From contig NZ_CP136946.1 in assembly GCF_050916355.1 (NCBI RefSeq), forward strand, positions 620,001 to 684,000: a stretch of DNA of 64,000 bases. Reading direction: 5' to 3'. Numbering within the stretch: the first letter of the stretch is position 1; the number at the start of each line of letters is the position of its first letter. The stretch comes from Jeongeupia wiesaeckerbachi. Its GTDB lineage: Bacteria; Pseudomonadota; Gammaproteobacteria; Burkholderiales; Chitinibacteraceae. The notes below the pieces were generated by a model that worked only from the letters and a program-made list of their open reading frames with translations, was not told where the DNA came from and made no database searches. Positions 1 through 9,593 of this stretch are shown piece by piece. The position numbers and the translations under genes were made by a program.

Positions 1-1
1 C

Positions 2-154
2 GTCCACGTCATCCGTACGCCACGGCACATCGGCGTGCTCAGCCCCATCCTCCACGCGGTGCCGGTGCAACTGCTTGCCTACCACGCGGCGCTGCAACGT
101 GGCACCGACGTCGACAAGCCGCGCAACCTGGCCAAGTCGGTGACGGTCGAGTAA
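2..154 (+). CDS. glmS: Glutamine--fructose-6-phosphate aminotransferase, C-terminal end (partial)
   Basis: Only the last 50 codons are inside the window. They read ...LLAYHAALQRGTDVDKPRNLAKSVTVE and stop with TAA. The ending DxDxPRNLAKSVTVE is the invariant C-terminal tail of GlmS, which contributes to the sugar-isomerising site. The enzyme makes glucosamine-6-phosphate from fructose-6-phosphate and glutamine for peptidoglycan and LPS synthesis in the cytoplasm. The gene enters from the left edge and converges on the dsbS kinase gene. Identification is confident from the tail; nothing can be said about its start or promoter. Confidence 0.95.
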   Translation, partial: VHVIRTPRHIGVLSPILHAVPVQLLAYHAALQRGTDVDKPRNLAKSVTVE

Positions 155-215
155 ACCATGTGAACCCGCGCGCCTGCCGCCCCGAACAACCGAGTCCGTG
201 CATGCACAGCGGCAA

Positions 216-256
216 TGAAAAAGGATCGATGCGCTGCTGCCATTGATCCTTTTCAT
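216..256. terminator. Hairpin between converging glmS and dsbS
   Basis: A 13-bp stem (219-231 with 241-253, one G-T mismatch) encloses a 9-nt loop. It has an A-run on its left and a T-run on its right, so it can act as an intrinsic terminator for both converging genes. Confidence 0.65.
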
Positions 257-307
257 CAGGCTGAAGTCGGCGACAAATGCGGTCGACCTGGGTCGGCGGA
301 CGGCGCG

Positions 308-1621
308 CTACCGAGCCGGATCAACGATCGGCAGTGTCAACATGGCTTGCAAGCCGCCGCCGGGATGGGCATCCAGGCGCAGTTCGCCACCAAAACGTCG
401 CGCAATCGCCGCCACAATGGCCAGCCCCAGGCCGCTACCGTCGTGATTTGCAGTGTTGCCACGCCAGAAGCGTTGCGTTGCCTGCAGCAGCTCGTCGGCG
501 GATAGGCCCGGCCCGTGGTCGATCACGCAGAAATGCACCGCGCCATGATCCAGGCGCGCGTCCACCTTCACCGTTGAATCGGCGGGCGAGTAGCGCAAGG
601 CGTTGTCCAGCAGGTTGCGTAAGGCGGTGACGGCCAGCGCTTGCGGCAGCGCGACGTCGATGGTCGCAAGCTCGCCCATGGCGAAGCGTTGCGGCTGCCC
701 GGGCGCGGCGTCACGCACCGCCAGCCGCACCACCTGATCGGCGCGAGCCTGCTGCCCGTCGTCCCAGTCGAACGGCCCTTCGACTCTGGCCAGCGTCAGC
801 AACTGGGTCAGGGTATGTTGCAGCCGGTCTGCGCCTTCCTCGGCATGATCCAGCGCGGTGGCGGCGTCCTGCCCTTGGGTGATGCGGGCGACCTGCAAGT
901 GGGTCTTGATCGCGGTCAGCGGCGTGCGCAGTTCATGCGCCGCATCGCTGGTGAGCCGCCGCTCTCGCGCCAGCATTTGCACCATCCGTGACAGCAGCAG
1001 GTTGAGACTGTTCGTCAACGGCAGCAGCTCGCCCGGCAAGAGCCGGGCATCCACCGGCTCCAGCGCGTCCGGCGCGCGGCGCGCCAGCGCCTGGCGCAAG
1101 CGCTCCAGCGGCAACAGCCCCCTCCGCACCCCGAACCACACTGCCACCAGACTGCCGGCCAGCGCCACGATGAAGGGAATGCCGGCGGCCCAGCGCACCT
1201 TGGCCAGCAGCACCGAGCGTTCGGTCAGCCGGTCGGCGGTGGTCACTCGCAGGCCGGCGGATTCCACCGTGTAGCTGCGCCAATGCACGCCATCGATGAG
1301 CTGGTCGGCGTAGCCGATTGGCGGTCTGGACTGCGCCACGACGGGCGCGCCGGGGGTTTGCGCCAGGATCTCGCCGCGCACGGACACAATCTGGCAGGCG
1401 ATGCCGGCATTGATGGCTGGCAGCGTGGACATGGCCCCGGGGCTCGGCGGCGGCAGCTGCGCCATCAGCCCGGCGACCATTTGCGCCGACATGGCCAGAC
1501 GCTGATCCAGCGTGTGCCGCAGCTGCCGATCCAGATCGCGCAGCGTCCACGCCGCGACGCCGCCCCACAGCACGCTGAGCGACACGCCGATCAGCAGCAG
1601 CAGCCGCAGTCGCAGGCTCAT
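308..1621 (-). CDS. dsbS: Sensor histidine kinase, DsbS/QseC-PmrB type
   Basis: A 437-aa membrane histidine kinase. TM1 is near residues 5-25, a periplasmic sensor spans about 26-145, and TM2 is about 146-165. HAMP follows, then the H-box DAAHELRTPL with phospho-acceptor His228, N-box NLLDNALRYSP, G1 DHGPGLS and G2 GSGLGLAIV. The ATG at 1621 was chosen because it overlaps the regulator stop as ATGA; an upstream in-frame extension lies inside the regulator gene. The regulator and the divergent dsbD-dsbE-dsbG operon match the P. aeruginosa DsbRS locus, whose kinase is reported to sense copper through a periplasmic cysteine. This protein has a lone periplasmic Cys76 (GIACQIV), which is a plausible counterpart. 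Kinase family is certain; the ligand is inferred. Confidence 0.9.
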   Translation of the reverse strand: MSLRLRLLLLIGVSLSVLWGGVAAWTLRDLDRQLRHTLDQRLAMSAQMVAGLMAQLPPPSPGAMSTLPAINAGIACQIVSVRGEILAQTPGAPVVAQSRPPIGYADQLIDGVHWRSYTVESAGLRVTTADRLTERSVLLAKVRWAAGIPFIVALAGSLVAVWFGVRRGLLPLERLRQALARRAPDALEPVDARLLPGELLPLTNSLNLLLSRMVQMLARERRLTSDAAHELRTPLTAIKTHLQVARITQGQDAATALDHAEEGADRLQHTLTQLLTLARVEGPFDWDDGQQARADQVVRLAVRDAAPGQPQRFAMGELATIDVALPQALAVTALRNLLDNALRYSPADSTVKVDARLDHGAVHFCVIDHGPGLSADELLQATQRFWRGNTANHDGSGLGLAIVAAIARRFGGELRLDAHPGGGLQAMLTLPIVDPAR

Positions 1622-2283
1622 GTGCCGGCCCTGCCATAGCGATAGCCGAGCCCGCGCACCGTTTCCACCACATCCGGGCCCAGCTTGCGGCGCAGATGAT
1701 GGATATGGACATTGAGGGCGTTGCTGCCGATTTCCTCGCTGTAGTCGTAGAGCCGGTCTTTCAGCTGATCGGCGCTGAGGATGCGGTCGCGCGCCTGGAT
1801 CAGCGCCACCAGCAAGGCCAGTTCGCGCCGGGCCAGCGGCACCGGCTGCTGGTGCAGCCATACTTCGCCGCGCGCAGGATCCAGGCGCAACGGGCCATCT
1901 TCGATCAGATCGACGCTGCGTCCGGCGACGCGGCGCTGCAGTACATGCAAGCGCGCCACCAGTTCGTCCAGATCGAAGGGCTTGAGCACATAATCGTCGG
2001 CGCCGGCACGCAAGCCGGCCACCCTGTCTTCGATCGCATCGCGTGCGGTCAGCACCAGGATGGGTAGCGCGACGCCACCGGCACGCAACCTCGCCAGCAG
2101 GCGCATGCCGTCTTCGTCGGGCAGGCCCAGATCGAGCACCATCAGGTCGGCGTCCAGCGTCGCCAAGGCGGCCTCCGCCTGCGCGGCCGTGCCCACGCCG
2201 TCGACGGTGAAGCCGTGGGCGCGCAAGCCCGCCATGATGCCGAGCGCGATCAACTCGTTGTCTTCGACCAGCAGCACTCGCAT
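1618..2283 (-). CDS. dsbR: OmpR-family response regulator, DsbR/PmrA-like
   Basis: 221 aa. The receiver domain has the acidic pocket (E7, D8), phospho-acceptor Asp51 in VLDLGLPDEDG, Thr/Ser at LTA and Lys101 (LKPF). The C-terminal winged helix is of the OmpR class (residues about 125-218, with NVHIHHLRRKLG and VRGLGYRYG). It is first in a two-gene operon with the kinase, overlapping by 4 bases. It is transcribed divergently from dsbD across a 105-bp gap holding an 11-bp-spaced direct repeat of the PmrA/QseB kind, so it probably regulates both itself and the dsb operon. Family assignment is secure; the target is inferred from position and from the known DsbR locus. Confidence 0.9.
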   Translation of the reverse strand: MRVLLVEDNELIALGIMAGLRAHGFTVDGVGTAAQAEAALATLDADLMVLDLGLPDEDGMRLLARLRAGGVALPILVLTARDAIEDRVAGLRAGADDYVLKPFDLDELVARLHVLQRRVAGRSVDLIEDGPLRLDPARGEVWLHQQPVPLARRELALLVALIQARDRILSADQLKDRLYDYSEEIGSNALNVHIHHLRRKLGPDVVETVRGLGYRYGRAGT

Positions 2284-2330
2284 GTTTTCTTCCTCTCGTT
2301 GCCAGTGTGCTTGCGGCGGATTATCCCACA

Positions 2331-2346
2331 GTTAACGCGGCGTTAA
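2331..2346. promoter_or_regulatory. Direct repeat GTTAA-N6-GTTAA, candidate response-regulator box
   Basis: Two GTTAA copies start 11 bp apart (2331 and 2342) between the divergent dsbR and dsbD starts. One-turn spacing of TTAA half-sites is the format bound by PmrA/QseB-type OmpR regulators. It lies 43 bp before the dsbD ATG and 48 bp before the dsbR ATG, so one dimer could control both directions. Binding is inferred. Confidence 0.5.
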
Positions 2347-2388
2347 TCCTGGCTGGCGACCCTCTCCGAGCATTCAAATTACAAGGCC

Positions 2389-4140
2389 ATGCCCATGTTG
2401 CGTTTCATCTGGAGCCTGCTCCTGTTGGCCATGCTGTGGGGCCAAGCCGCTCGCGCGCAGGCCGACTTTCTCCCGCCGGAGCAGGCTTTCCGGCTCAACG
2501 TTGTCGAGCTTGGCGACGGTCAGGTCAGGCTGAGCTGGGACATCAGCGACGGTTATTACCTGTATCGCAAGCACATCAAGATCGAGGGATTACCGGCGGG
2601 CAGCGTGCCGGCACCGGTCATGCCGGCTGGCAAGACCATCCACGATGAGTACTTCGGCGAATCCGAGGTCTACGTCGACCATCTGACGCTGCAGGTACAG
2701 GCGGGGCAGGCGCGGCAATTGCGCATCGGCTGGCAGGGTTGCGCCGAGGCCGGCCTCTGTTATCCGCCGCAAACCCGTACCGTGACGCTGCAGGGCGCTG
2801 CCGCCACCTCGTCCGGCGCGACGGCGGCGAGTGCGCCAGCAACGCCGGCGCAGGGCGAAGATCAGGCCATTTCTGCGCAGCTCGCGCAGGCGGGCACCGT
2901 CTGGGTGTTGCTGGTGTTCTTCGGCCTGGGCTTGCTGATGACCTTCACCCCCTGCGTGCTGCCGATGGTGCCGATTCTCAGCAGCCTGATCGTCGGCAGC
3001 GGCGCCACCGCCCGGCGCGGCTTTGTGCTGGCGCTGGCCTTTGTGCTGCCGATGGCGCTGAGCTACGCGGCAATGGGCGCCGCCGCCGCGATGATGGGCG
3101 CGAATCTGCAGGCCATGCTGCAAACACCGTGGGTACTCGGCCTGTTCGCCGCGCTCTTCGTCCTGCTCGCACTGGCCATGTTTGGCGCGTACGAGCTGCA
3201 ACTGCCCGCCTTCGTACGCGATCGACTCAATCACGCCCGCCAAGGTCGGCAAGGCGGCACGCTGGGCGGTGCCGCGGTGATGGGCGTGCTCTCTGCGGTA
3301 TTGGTAGGCCCCTGCATGACCGCGCCGCTGGCTGGTGCCTTGCTGTACATCGGCGACAGCGGCGACGTGCTCAAGGGCAGCCTGGCGCTATTGGCCATGG
3401 GGCTGGGCATGGGCGTACCACTGCTGCTGGTCGGCACCCTGGGCGCCAGACTGCTGCCGCGCCCCGGCCCATGGATGACGCGGGTCAAGGCGGTGTTCGG
3501 CTTTGTGCTGCTGGCGATGGCGATCTGGTTTGTCGCGCGCATGTTGCCGCCGGTCGCCACGCTGGCGCTGTGGGGCGTATGGCTGTTTGCCGTCGCCACC
3601 GGCGTGCTGGCCATGGGGGAAAGCTGGACAACCGGGAAATGGCCGCTGCGCGGCACCGCAATGCTGCTGGCGCTGTGGGCCGTGGCGATGCTGATCGGCG
3701 CCGCGGCCGGACAAAGCAACCCATTGCAACCGCTTGCGTTTGTCTCAAGCAGCGCGGCGCCGGGCCCGTCGATGATGGATGGCTTCACGACCGTCCGCAG
3801 CGCCGCCGCCCTGCAACAGGAAATCGACACCGCAGCCGGCCGGGGGCAGTGGACGCTGGTGGATTACTACGCAGACTGGTGCGTCGCCTGCAAGGACATC
3901 GAGCACGCGGTCTTTGGCGACGCCCGGGTGCAGCAGGCGCTGAACGGCATGCGTCTGCTCCGTCCCGACGTTTCCGCCACCGGCGATGACAGCCAGCAAT
4001 TGCTCGCCGCTTACCAAGTGCTCGGCCCCCCCACGCTGTTGCTGATCGGCCCGGACGGCAAGGAGCGCCGCGACTTGCGCGTGGTCGGTGAATTGAGCGC
4101 CGACGAATTTCTTGCCCGCCTCAAACAAGCACGGGAGTAA
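2389..4140 (+). CDS. dsbD: Thiol:disulfide interchange protein DsbD
   Basis: 583 aa, normal DsbD length. A signal peptide (about 1-24) leads an N-terminal alpha domain with the redox pair Cys118/Cys124 (GCAEAGLC). The eight-TM beta domain follows, with cysteines in FTPCVLP and GPCMTAP. The C-terminal thioredoxin domain carries WCVACK. DsbD passes electrons from cytoplasmic thioredoxin across the inner membrane to periplasmic partners, here presumably the TlpA-like and DsbG proteins encoded next. The start at 2389 has a second in-frame ATG at 2395; both give a plausible signal peptide. It is the first gene of a three-gene operon, 2 bases from the next gene. Confidence 0.95.
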   Translation: MPMLRFIWSLLLLAMLWGQAARAQADFLPPEQAFRLNVVELGDGQVRLSWDISDGYYLYRKHIKIEGLPAGSVPAPVMPAGKTIHDEYFGESEVYVDHLTLQVQAGQARQLRIGWQGCAEAGLCYPPQTRTVTLQGAAATSSGATAASAPATPAQGEDQAISAQLAQAGTVWVLLVFFGLGLLMTFTPCVLPMVPILSSLIVGSGATARRGFVLALAFVLPMALSYAAMGAAAAMMGANLQAMLQTPWVLGLFAALFVLLALAMFGAYELQLPAFVRDRLNHARQGRQGGTLGGAAVMGVLSAVLVGPCMTAPLAGALLYIGDSGDVLKGSLALLAMGLGMGVPLLLVGTLGARLLPRPGPWMTRVKAVFGFVLLAMAIWFVARMLPPVATLALWGVWLFAVATGVLAMGESWTTGKWPLRGTAMLLALWAVAMLIGAAAGQSNPLQPLAFVSSSAAPGPSMMDGFTTVRSAAALQQEIDTAAGRGQWTLVDYYADWCVACKDIEHAVFGDARVQQALNGMRLLRPDVSATGDDSQQLLAAYQVLGPPTLLLIGPDGKERRDLRVVGELSADEFLARLKQARE

Positions 4141-4142
4141 GG

Positions 4143-4970
4143 ATGCTGAGTTTCAATCTGGGCCCCGTGGCAGTTCCCACCGATATCGCGCTACTGGGCG
4201 CCGCCTTGCTGGTCGCCCACGCGGCGGGCTTCCTCGCCGGCCGCCGCCAGCGCGTCAGCATTGCCAACCATTTGCACGACATGCTGCTGTGGGGCTTGGT
4301 GGCCGCGCGGCTGGGGTTTGTCGTGATCTGGTTTGAACAGTACCGGTCACAGCCCTGGAGCATGCTGGATCTGCGCGATGGCGGCTTTAGCCTGTGGTCC
4401 GGTCTCGGCGGGGCGCTGCTGCTGGCGGCATGGCGCGGCTGGCAACACCCGGCGCTGCGCCGGCCGCTGGCCTTTGCGCTGCTGGCAGGCGCACTGAGCC
4501 TCGGCGCCGGCCAGGCATGGCAGGCCGGCCATGAAGCGCCGGCGCTGTCGACGCAAGCCTTGAGCACCCTGCCCGGCACCCCCACCACGCTGGCGGCGCT
4601 GGCCGAAGGCCGGCCGATGGTCGTCAACCTGTGGGCCAGCTGGTGCCCGCCTTGCCGTCGCGAGATGCCGCTGCTGCACGCCGCACAGCAGCGAGGCGAC
4701 GTGCGCTTCGTGTTTGTGAACCAGGGCGAGGCCGCCGCCGCCGTGCAGCAGTATCTGCAAGCCGAAGGGCTGCAACTGGACAATGTGCTGCTCGACCCGG
4801 CCAGCGCGCTCGGACGTGAGTACAAGTCGGTTGCGCTGCCCACCACGCTCTTTTTCGACGCCCGGGGCCGGCTTGCCGCCACGCATCTGGGCGAGCTGTC
4901 CGCCGCCTCGCTCGCCAGCAAGTTGCAAATGCTGCGGACTACGCCACTTTCCAAAGGAAACCCACCATGA
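4143..4970 (+). CDS. dsbE: Membrane-anchored TlpA/DsbE-like thioredoxin with Lgt-like N-terminus
   Basis: 275 aa. The first about 125 residues are hydrophobic, with several TM segments and a stretch (DMLLWGLVAARLGFVV.., GGFSLWSGLGG) resembling part of the prolipoprotein diacylglyceryl transferase fold. No complete Lgt active site is visible. The C-terminal half is a TlpA/DsbE-type thioredoxin with WASWCPPCRREMP and a cis-Pro in ALPTTLFF. It is likely a periplasm-facing disulfide reductase fed by DsbD. It starts 2 bases after dsbD and overlaps dsbG by 4 bases. P. aeruginosa has a gene at the same locus position annotated dsbE. The membrane half may only be an anchor. Confidence 0.82.
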   Translation: MLSFNLGPVAVPTDIALLGAALLVAHAAGFLAGRRQRVSIANHLHDMLLWGLVAARLGFVVIWFEQYRSQPWSMLDLRDGGFSLWSGLGGALLLAAWRGWQHPALRRPLAFALLAGALSLGAGQAWQAGHEAPALSTQALSTLPGTPTTLAALAEGRPMVVNLWASWCPPCRREMPLLHAAQQRGDVRFVFVNQGEAAAAVQQYLQAEGLQLDNVLLDPASALGREYKSVALPTTLFFDARGRLAATHLGELSAASLASKLQMLRTTPLSKGNPP

Positions 4971-5740
4971 ACCTGACGCAAACGTCGAAAAGAATCTTGT
5001 TGTCTTCGCTGCTCGCCCTGCCCCTGAGCCTGCACGCATTCGCCGAACCGGCCAAATCATGGCCAGCGCCGATCAAGGCACTGGAGAAGCAGGGTTACGA
5101 GATTCTTGGCAGCTTCAAGGCACCGGATGGCATGACCGGCTATACCGCGATGCTGCTGACCCGGCCGCAAACCATCTATCTGACACCGGGTGGCGACAAG
5201 GCGATCGTCGGCACCATGATCGACGCCAACGGCGACAACTGGAACCAGCAGCTGCTGGACAAGCAATTCAGCACCGCGCTGTGGCAGCAACTGGAGCACA
5301 GCGCCTGGGTAGCGGATGGCGACAGCAAGGCCCCCCGGGTGATCTATGCCTTTACCGATCCGAACTGCCCGTACTGCAGCAAGTTCTGGAATGATGCCCG
5401 CCCCTGGGTCAAGGCCGGCAAGGTACAGATTCGCCATATCCTGGTCGGCATCATCAAGGCCGACAGCACGGGCAAGGCCGCCGCCATCCTGGCGGACGCC
5501 AACCCGTCGGCAGCGCTGAACCGCCATGAACTTCAGCACGCCAGCGGCGGCGTCAAACCGCTCTCGAAGATTCCGCAACCGATCCAGGACAAGCTGAGCA
5601 TCAACCAAAAGTTGATGGAGCGCTTTGGCGCGTTTGCTACCCCGACCATCCTGTATCGCGATGCCAGCGGGACCATGCAAAGAATGCAAGGCGCCCCCTC
5701 GTCGGCCGCCAAGCTCAAAGAGGTCATGGAGGGCAAGTGA
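4967..5740 (+). CDS. dsbG: Thiol:disulfide interchange protein DsbG
   Basis: 257 aa with a signal peptide (about 1-26), a dimerisation region and a C-terminal thioredoxin fold. The active site is DPNCPYCSKFW, and the cis-Pro loop reads FATPTIL; a Thr before the cis-Pro is the DsbG signature. DsbG keeps single periplasmic cysteines reduced, rescuing them from sulfenylation, and is recycled by DsbD. The start overlaps the preceding stop (ATGA) and has an AAGGAAA ribosome-binding site. It is the last gene of the operon; the 256 bases after it carry no clear terminator or gene. Confidence 0.92.
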   Translation: MNLTQTSKRILLSSLLALPLSLHAFAEPAKSWPAPIKALEKQGYEILGSFKAPDGMTGYTAMLLTRPQTIYLTPGGDKAIVGTMIDANGDNWNQQLLDKQFSTALWQQLEHSAWVADGDSKAPRVIYAFTDPNCPYCSKFWNDARPWVKAGKVQIRHILVGIIKADSTGKAAAILADANPSAALNRHELQHASGGVKPLSKIPQPIQDKLSINQKLMERFGAFATPTILYRDASGTMQRMQGAPSSAAKLKEVMEGK

Positions 5741-5996
5741 ACAGGAATGCCTTTCGGCATCGCCAGTCATCCAAACGCCAAGCCTGACAGTCGTGCACAC
5801 AGGGCCAAACTAGCGGGGGGGTCGGGCCCCAAGGGCCACTGAACACCTGCCGCAAGGACGTCACGACTGTCGTGGCCGTCAATCGCCGGCCTTTGATGAG
5901 TTCAGGCTTGACCTTCCCCAGCGGTGCGCACGCGTTTCGCGGTAGATCTAAGTGGACTGACCCGGCTCCTGTGGCGTTCGGCTTCGCAGCTCTGGG

Positions 5997-7043
5997 CTAG
6001 GAAGTGGAGCGCACGCGTACTTGCGCCATCGTCGCAGTCAGTTGCTCAGTCTCGATGTCCACCGGCAAGAACTTTTCGATCACCGCAACATTGGTGTGCA
6101 GGTGAGATGAAGCATGGCTTGTCGTGAAAGCGCCTCCGCCGGCGAGGACCAGCGGCAAGAGCAACTGATCTGCAAGGTGTTCGCCGACTGCCGCGTCGCT
6201 TTTCAAATAGCTTCTGGCTTGACGTACGACGTCGTCGGCAACCGATTCGGCTGAAACACCCTTTTCACCAAAACCAGTAAACACCTCGGTAATCTCGCCT
6301 CGCACAACCTCAATGAGCAGCACGTTGCCCGGCCCTTCCGAGCTCGGCAATACGCGAAGCTGCCCATCCACATCAGCCATCTGGGTGTTGATCCGCTCCA
6401 GCTCGCGCTTGGCGACGCTGGCCGGCACGCCTGCGACCAAGGCTTCGGCACGCAGGCGCGCCTCGCCCCCGCGTGTGGTCAGGTCGATCGGCTGCAACAC
6501 CGCACACGGCTCGACCTTAGCCAAAACCTGACCGCCTCCAGCCGGGTAAAAGCCGTGGCGCAGCAGTTCAATCGATTGCTTGACCCCCATGCGGTGCAGC
6601 AGCGGCTGCCACGCCCGGATCAGAAAATCGGCCGGCGGCGCCGCGTGGTTATGCGTGCCACCGGTCACCAGGACCGAACTCGGCACATCGGCAGACCACA
6701 ACGCCGGCAGCACCGTCTGCAGCACCAGTGTGCAGCTGCCGGCGCTACCAATGGCGAACTGGTAGTCGCCACCGCGAATCGGCCCCGGCGCGAAGCTCAG
6801 GGTTTGCGAACCGAGCCCGGCGCCCTGAACCTTGGCGCCCGAGATCGCCGTGGCAGCCTGCACGGCGGTCAGGTGCTGACGCAGCAGCCCGGGCTTGCTG
6901 CGTTTGGCGCGGATACTTTCGATCCGGAACGGCAAGCCGGTGATCATCGACAGCGTCAGCGCGGTGCGCAGCACCTGGCCGCCCCCCTCGCCTTCCGCAC
7001 CATCCAATTCGATCCACGCTTGTTTGAAATCCTGACTTTTCAT
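5997..7043 (-). CDS. rtcA: RNA 3'-terminal phosphate cyclase RtcA
   Basis: About 348 aa. RtcA converts RNA 3'-phosphate ends to 2',3'-cyclic phosphates using ATP, via a covalent RtcA(His)-AMP. Visible hallmarks are the N-terminal LDGAEGEGGGQVLRTAL, the RHGFYPAGGGQV loop, and near the C-terminus HLADQLLLPLVLAGGG, whose first His is the adenylylated residue in E. coli RtcA. The ATG at 7043 is preferred over an in-frame TTG at 7064 because AAAGAG precedes it at proper distance. It is the last gene of the slipin-zinc ribbon-rtcB-nucleotidyltransferase-rtcA operon, downstream of the sigma-54 promoter at 11179-11194. Confidence 0.95.
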   Translation of the reverse strand: MKSQDFKQAWIELDGAEGEGGGQVLRTALTLSMITGLPFRIESIRAKRSKPGLLRQHLTAVQAATAISGAKVQGAGLGSQTLSFAPGPIRGGDYQFAIGSAGSCTLVLQTVLPALWSADVPSSVLVTGGTHNHAAPPADFLIRAWQPLLHRMGVKQSIELLRHGFYPAGGGQVLAKVEPCAVLQPIDLTTRGGEARLRAEALVAGVPASVAKRELERINTQMADVDGQLRVLPSSEGPGNVLLIEVVRGEITEVFTGFGEKGVSAESVADDVVRQARSYLKSDAAVGEHLADQLLLPLVLAGGGAFTTSHASSHLHTNVAVIEKFLPVDIETEQLTATMAQVRVRSTS

Positions 7044-7085
7044 TTTTTGCTCTTTACAAGACAAGCGGCCGACATGGCCGGAGGT

Positions 7086-7907
7086 CTAAGTGGAATGCTT
7101 AGGCAAGAACGCCCCAACCTGGCCAATGGCATCGAGCAGAAGACGATCGAGTGCAGTGGCGTCCCCTGTCGGTTTCTTGAAATCGCTCGGAGGCTTTTCA
7201 GCCGCCAGCGTCCGCTCGATAAATGCATGGATCAGTGGGAAGCGCGCACCGTGCTCCGCCTCACCGGCGGCCATCTTGACGGCCAGCAGCGCATTGATCT
7301 CCTCGCGCAGTGCCGGCTCAAGCACCATCGCATCGGCAAGATCGGCGAAACGCATCGGCGGCATGCCGTTGCCGGCATCGATCCATTGCGCGGCCAGTAG
7401 CGGACGCAGCACATACAAATACTTTTTCAGCCGCACCGTCTCGCCTTGCAGGTATCCACGGAAATTCTTCTTCGCCATCGCCAGGTAGTGCCACCGCCCC
7501 TTTCGTTCGGATAAGAAGGCCGACTTCAAGGTGCGCAGTTGCTCGCCAACGCCAGCATCCTCGCGATAGATCACCGGCGAATCGAGCCATTCGAACAGCG
7601 TCGGGTTGGAACGCCGCATCAACTGCAGTGCCTTGCGCAACTCCCAGCCGCATACGTCGAGTTCGTCGCTGATCGGCACTTCGATCACATCACGCTGCGG
7701 TTCGACCCGCAGATACCAGTCGAGCTTGTGCACATAGAGAAAGCGCACGTCATAGTCGCTGTCGGGCGAGGCAAAGCCCCAGCCCCGACTGCCGGACTCA
7801 CAGGCAAACAGCACGCGCACATCGTGACGCGCTTCGATGGCCGTCAACTCATCCATCACACGTTCCCGCATCAGCGGCTCGATCGGGTGGGCACTCAGAA
7901 TCTTCAT
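7086..7907 (-). CDS. YcgL-type predicted nucleotidyltransferase (DNA polymerase beta superfamily)
   Basis: 273 aa. The N-terminus has the minimal nucleotidyltransferase signature ESGSRGWGFASPDSDYDVRF: GS at residues 39-40 and the metal-binding DxD at 51/53. Family COG3541 proteins of this type are commonly encoded beside rtcB/rtcA, and a role in tailing or restoring RNA ends has been proposed; no substrate is known for this one. The start at 7907 (MKILSAHPIEP) has a GGAGAACGGAAA leader. A longer upstream frame runs into rtcB and was discarded. It lies between rtcB and rtcA in the RNA-repair operon. Confidence 0.85.
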   Translation of the reverse strand: MKILSAHPIEPLMRERVMDELTAIEARHDVRVLFACESGSRGWGFASPDSDYDVRFLYVHKLDWYLRVEPQRDVIEVPISDELDVCGWELRKALQLMRRSNPTLFEWLDSPVIYREDAGVGEQLRTLKSAFLSERKGRWHYLAMAKKNFRGYLQGETVRLKKYLYVLRPLLAAQWIDAGNGMPPMRFADLADAMVLEPALREEINALLAVKMAAGEAEHGARFPLIHAFIERTLAAEKPPSDFKKPTGDATALDRLLLDAIGQVGAFLPKHST

Positions 7908-7947
7908 TTCCGTTCTCCGCCGGTATCCAGACCGGTCTTGTCTCACT

Positions 7948-7974
7948 CCGGGCGGGGCCCTTGCCCCTCCCCGG
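7948..7974 (-). other. GC-rich intercistronic hairpin after rtcB
   Basis: CCGGG and GGGGC blocks pair with GCCCC and CCCGG around a CCTT loop, directly after the rtcB stop and 41 bases before the next gene. There is no T-run, so it looks like an mRNA-stabilising or attenuating hairpin rather than a terminator. Confidence 0.55.
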
Positions 7975-7975
7975 A

Positions 7976-9186
<1,211 letters not shown>

Positions 9187-9190
<4 letters not shown>

Positions 9191-9549
9191 TGCTTGATGT
9201 CCTTGATGGTTCCCGCCAGTGCCCGGCGCCGCTGCTGGCGGCAGCCGAGGCAACGCACGGCGGTTGAATACACATAGCCCTTGGCGGTTTCGTACCACCA
9301 TTGCTGTTGTTCTGCTGTCCAGATCTGCTTCGCACCGCAATCGCGGCAGGCGAAGGCCAGATCCTCGTAGTAGCCGCGTTCGACGAATGCCGGTGCGCCG
9401 TAGCTGTTGTTCGGCGCCAGCCGCGCCACATTGACCTGCCGTGCGCCCTTGGGCCGGACTACTGCGGCCGGTACAAGCTGTGTCACGGCTTCCCGTCGTG
9501 CCTTGCGCCGCGCCATGAGGGCGGCCCGTTTCTGTTTACCGCTTTGCAT
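9187..9549 (-). CDS. Zinc-ribbon protein of the RNA-repair operon (zf-trcl-like)
   Basis: 120 aa. A basic N-terminus (MQSGKQKRAALMARRKARR) suggests nucleic-acid contact. The C-terminal half holds two CxxC knuckles, CRDCG and CLGC, about 30 residues apart with WTAEQQQWWYE between them. This is the layout of the probable zinc-ribbon family found beside rtcB in several proteobacteria. The second of two adjacent ATGs (9549) was chosen because GGAGAGG precedes it by 4-5 bases. It overlaps rtcB by 4 bases, so the two are probably translationally coupled. Its biochemical role is unknown; an RNA-binding accessory to RtcB is an inference. Confidence 0.8.
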
Positions 9550-9565
9550 CATGCCTCTCCTGGCA

Positions 9566-9588
9566 CCCGGCGGGATCATCCCGCCGGG
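9566..9588 (-). other. Perfect 10-bp hairpin after slipin
   Basis: CCCGGCGGGA and TCCCGCCGGG form a perfect stem with a TCA loop just downstream of the slipin stop and upstream of the zinc-ribbon gene. No T-run follows, so transcription can continue; it may be a partial terminator or an RNase barrier setting slipin/rtcB ratios. Confidence 0.6.
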
Positions 9589-9593
9589 CGATG

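Noticed and set aside
5741..5996. Possible insertion-sequence remnant between dsbG and rtcA
   Set aside because: 256 bp with unusual G-runs but no inverted terminal repeats, target duplication or transposase fragment.
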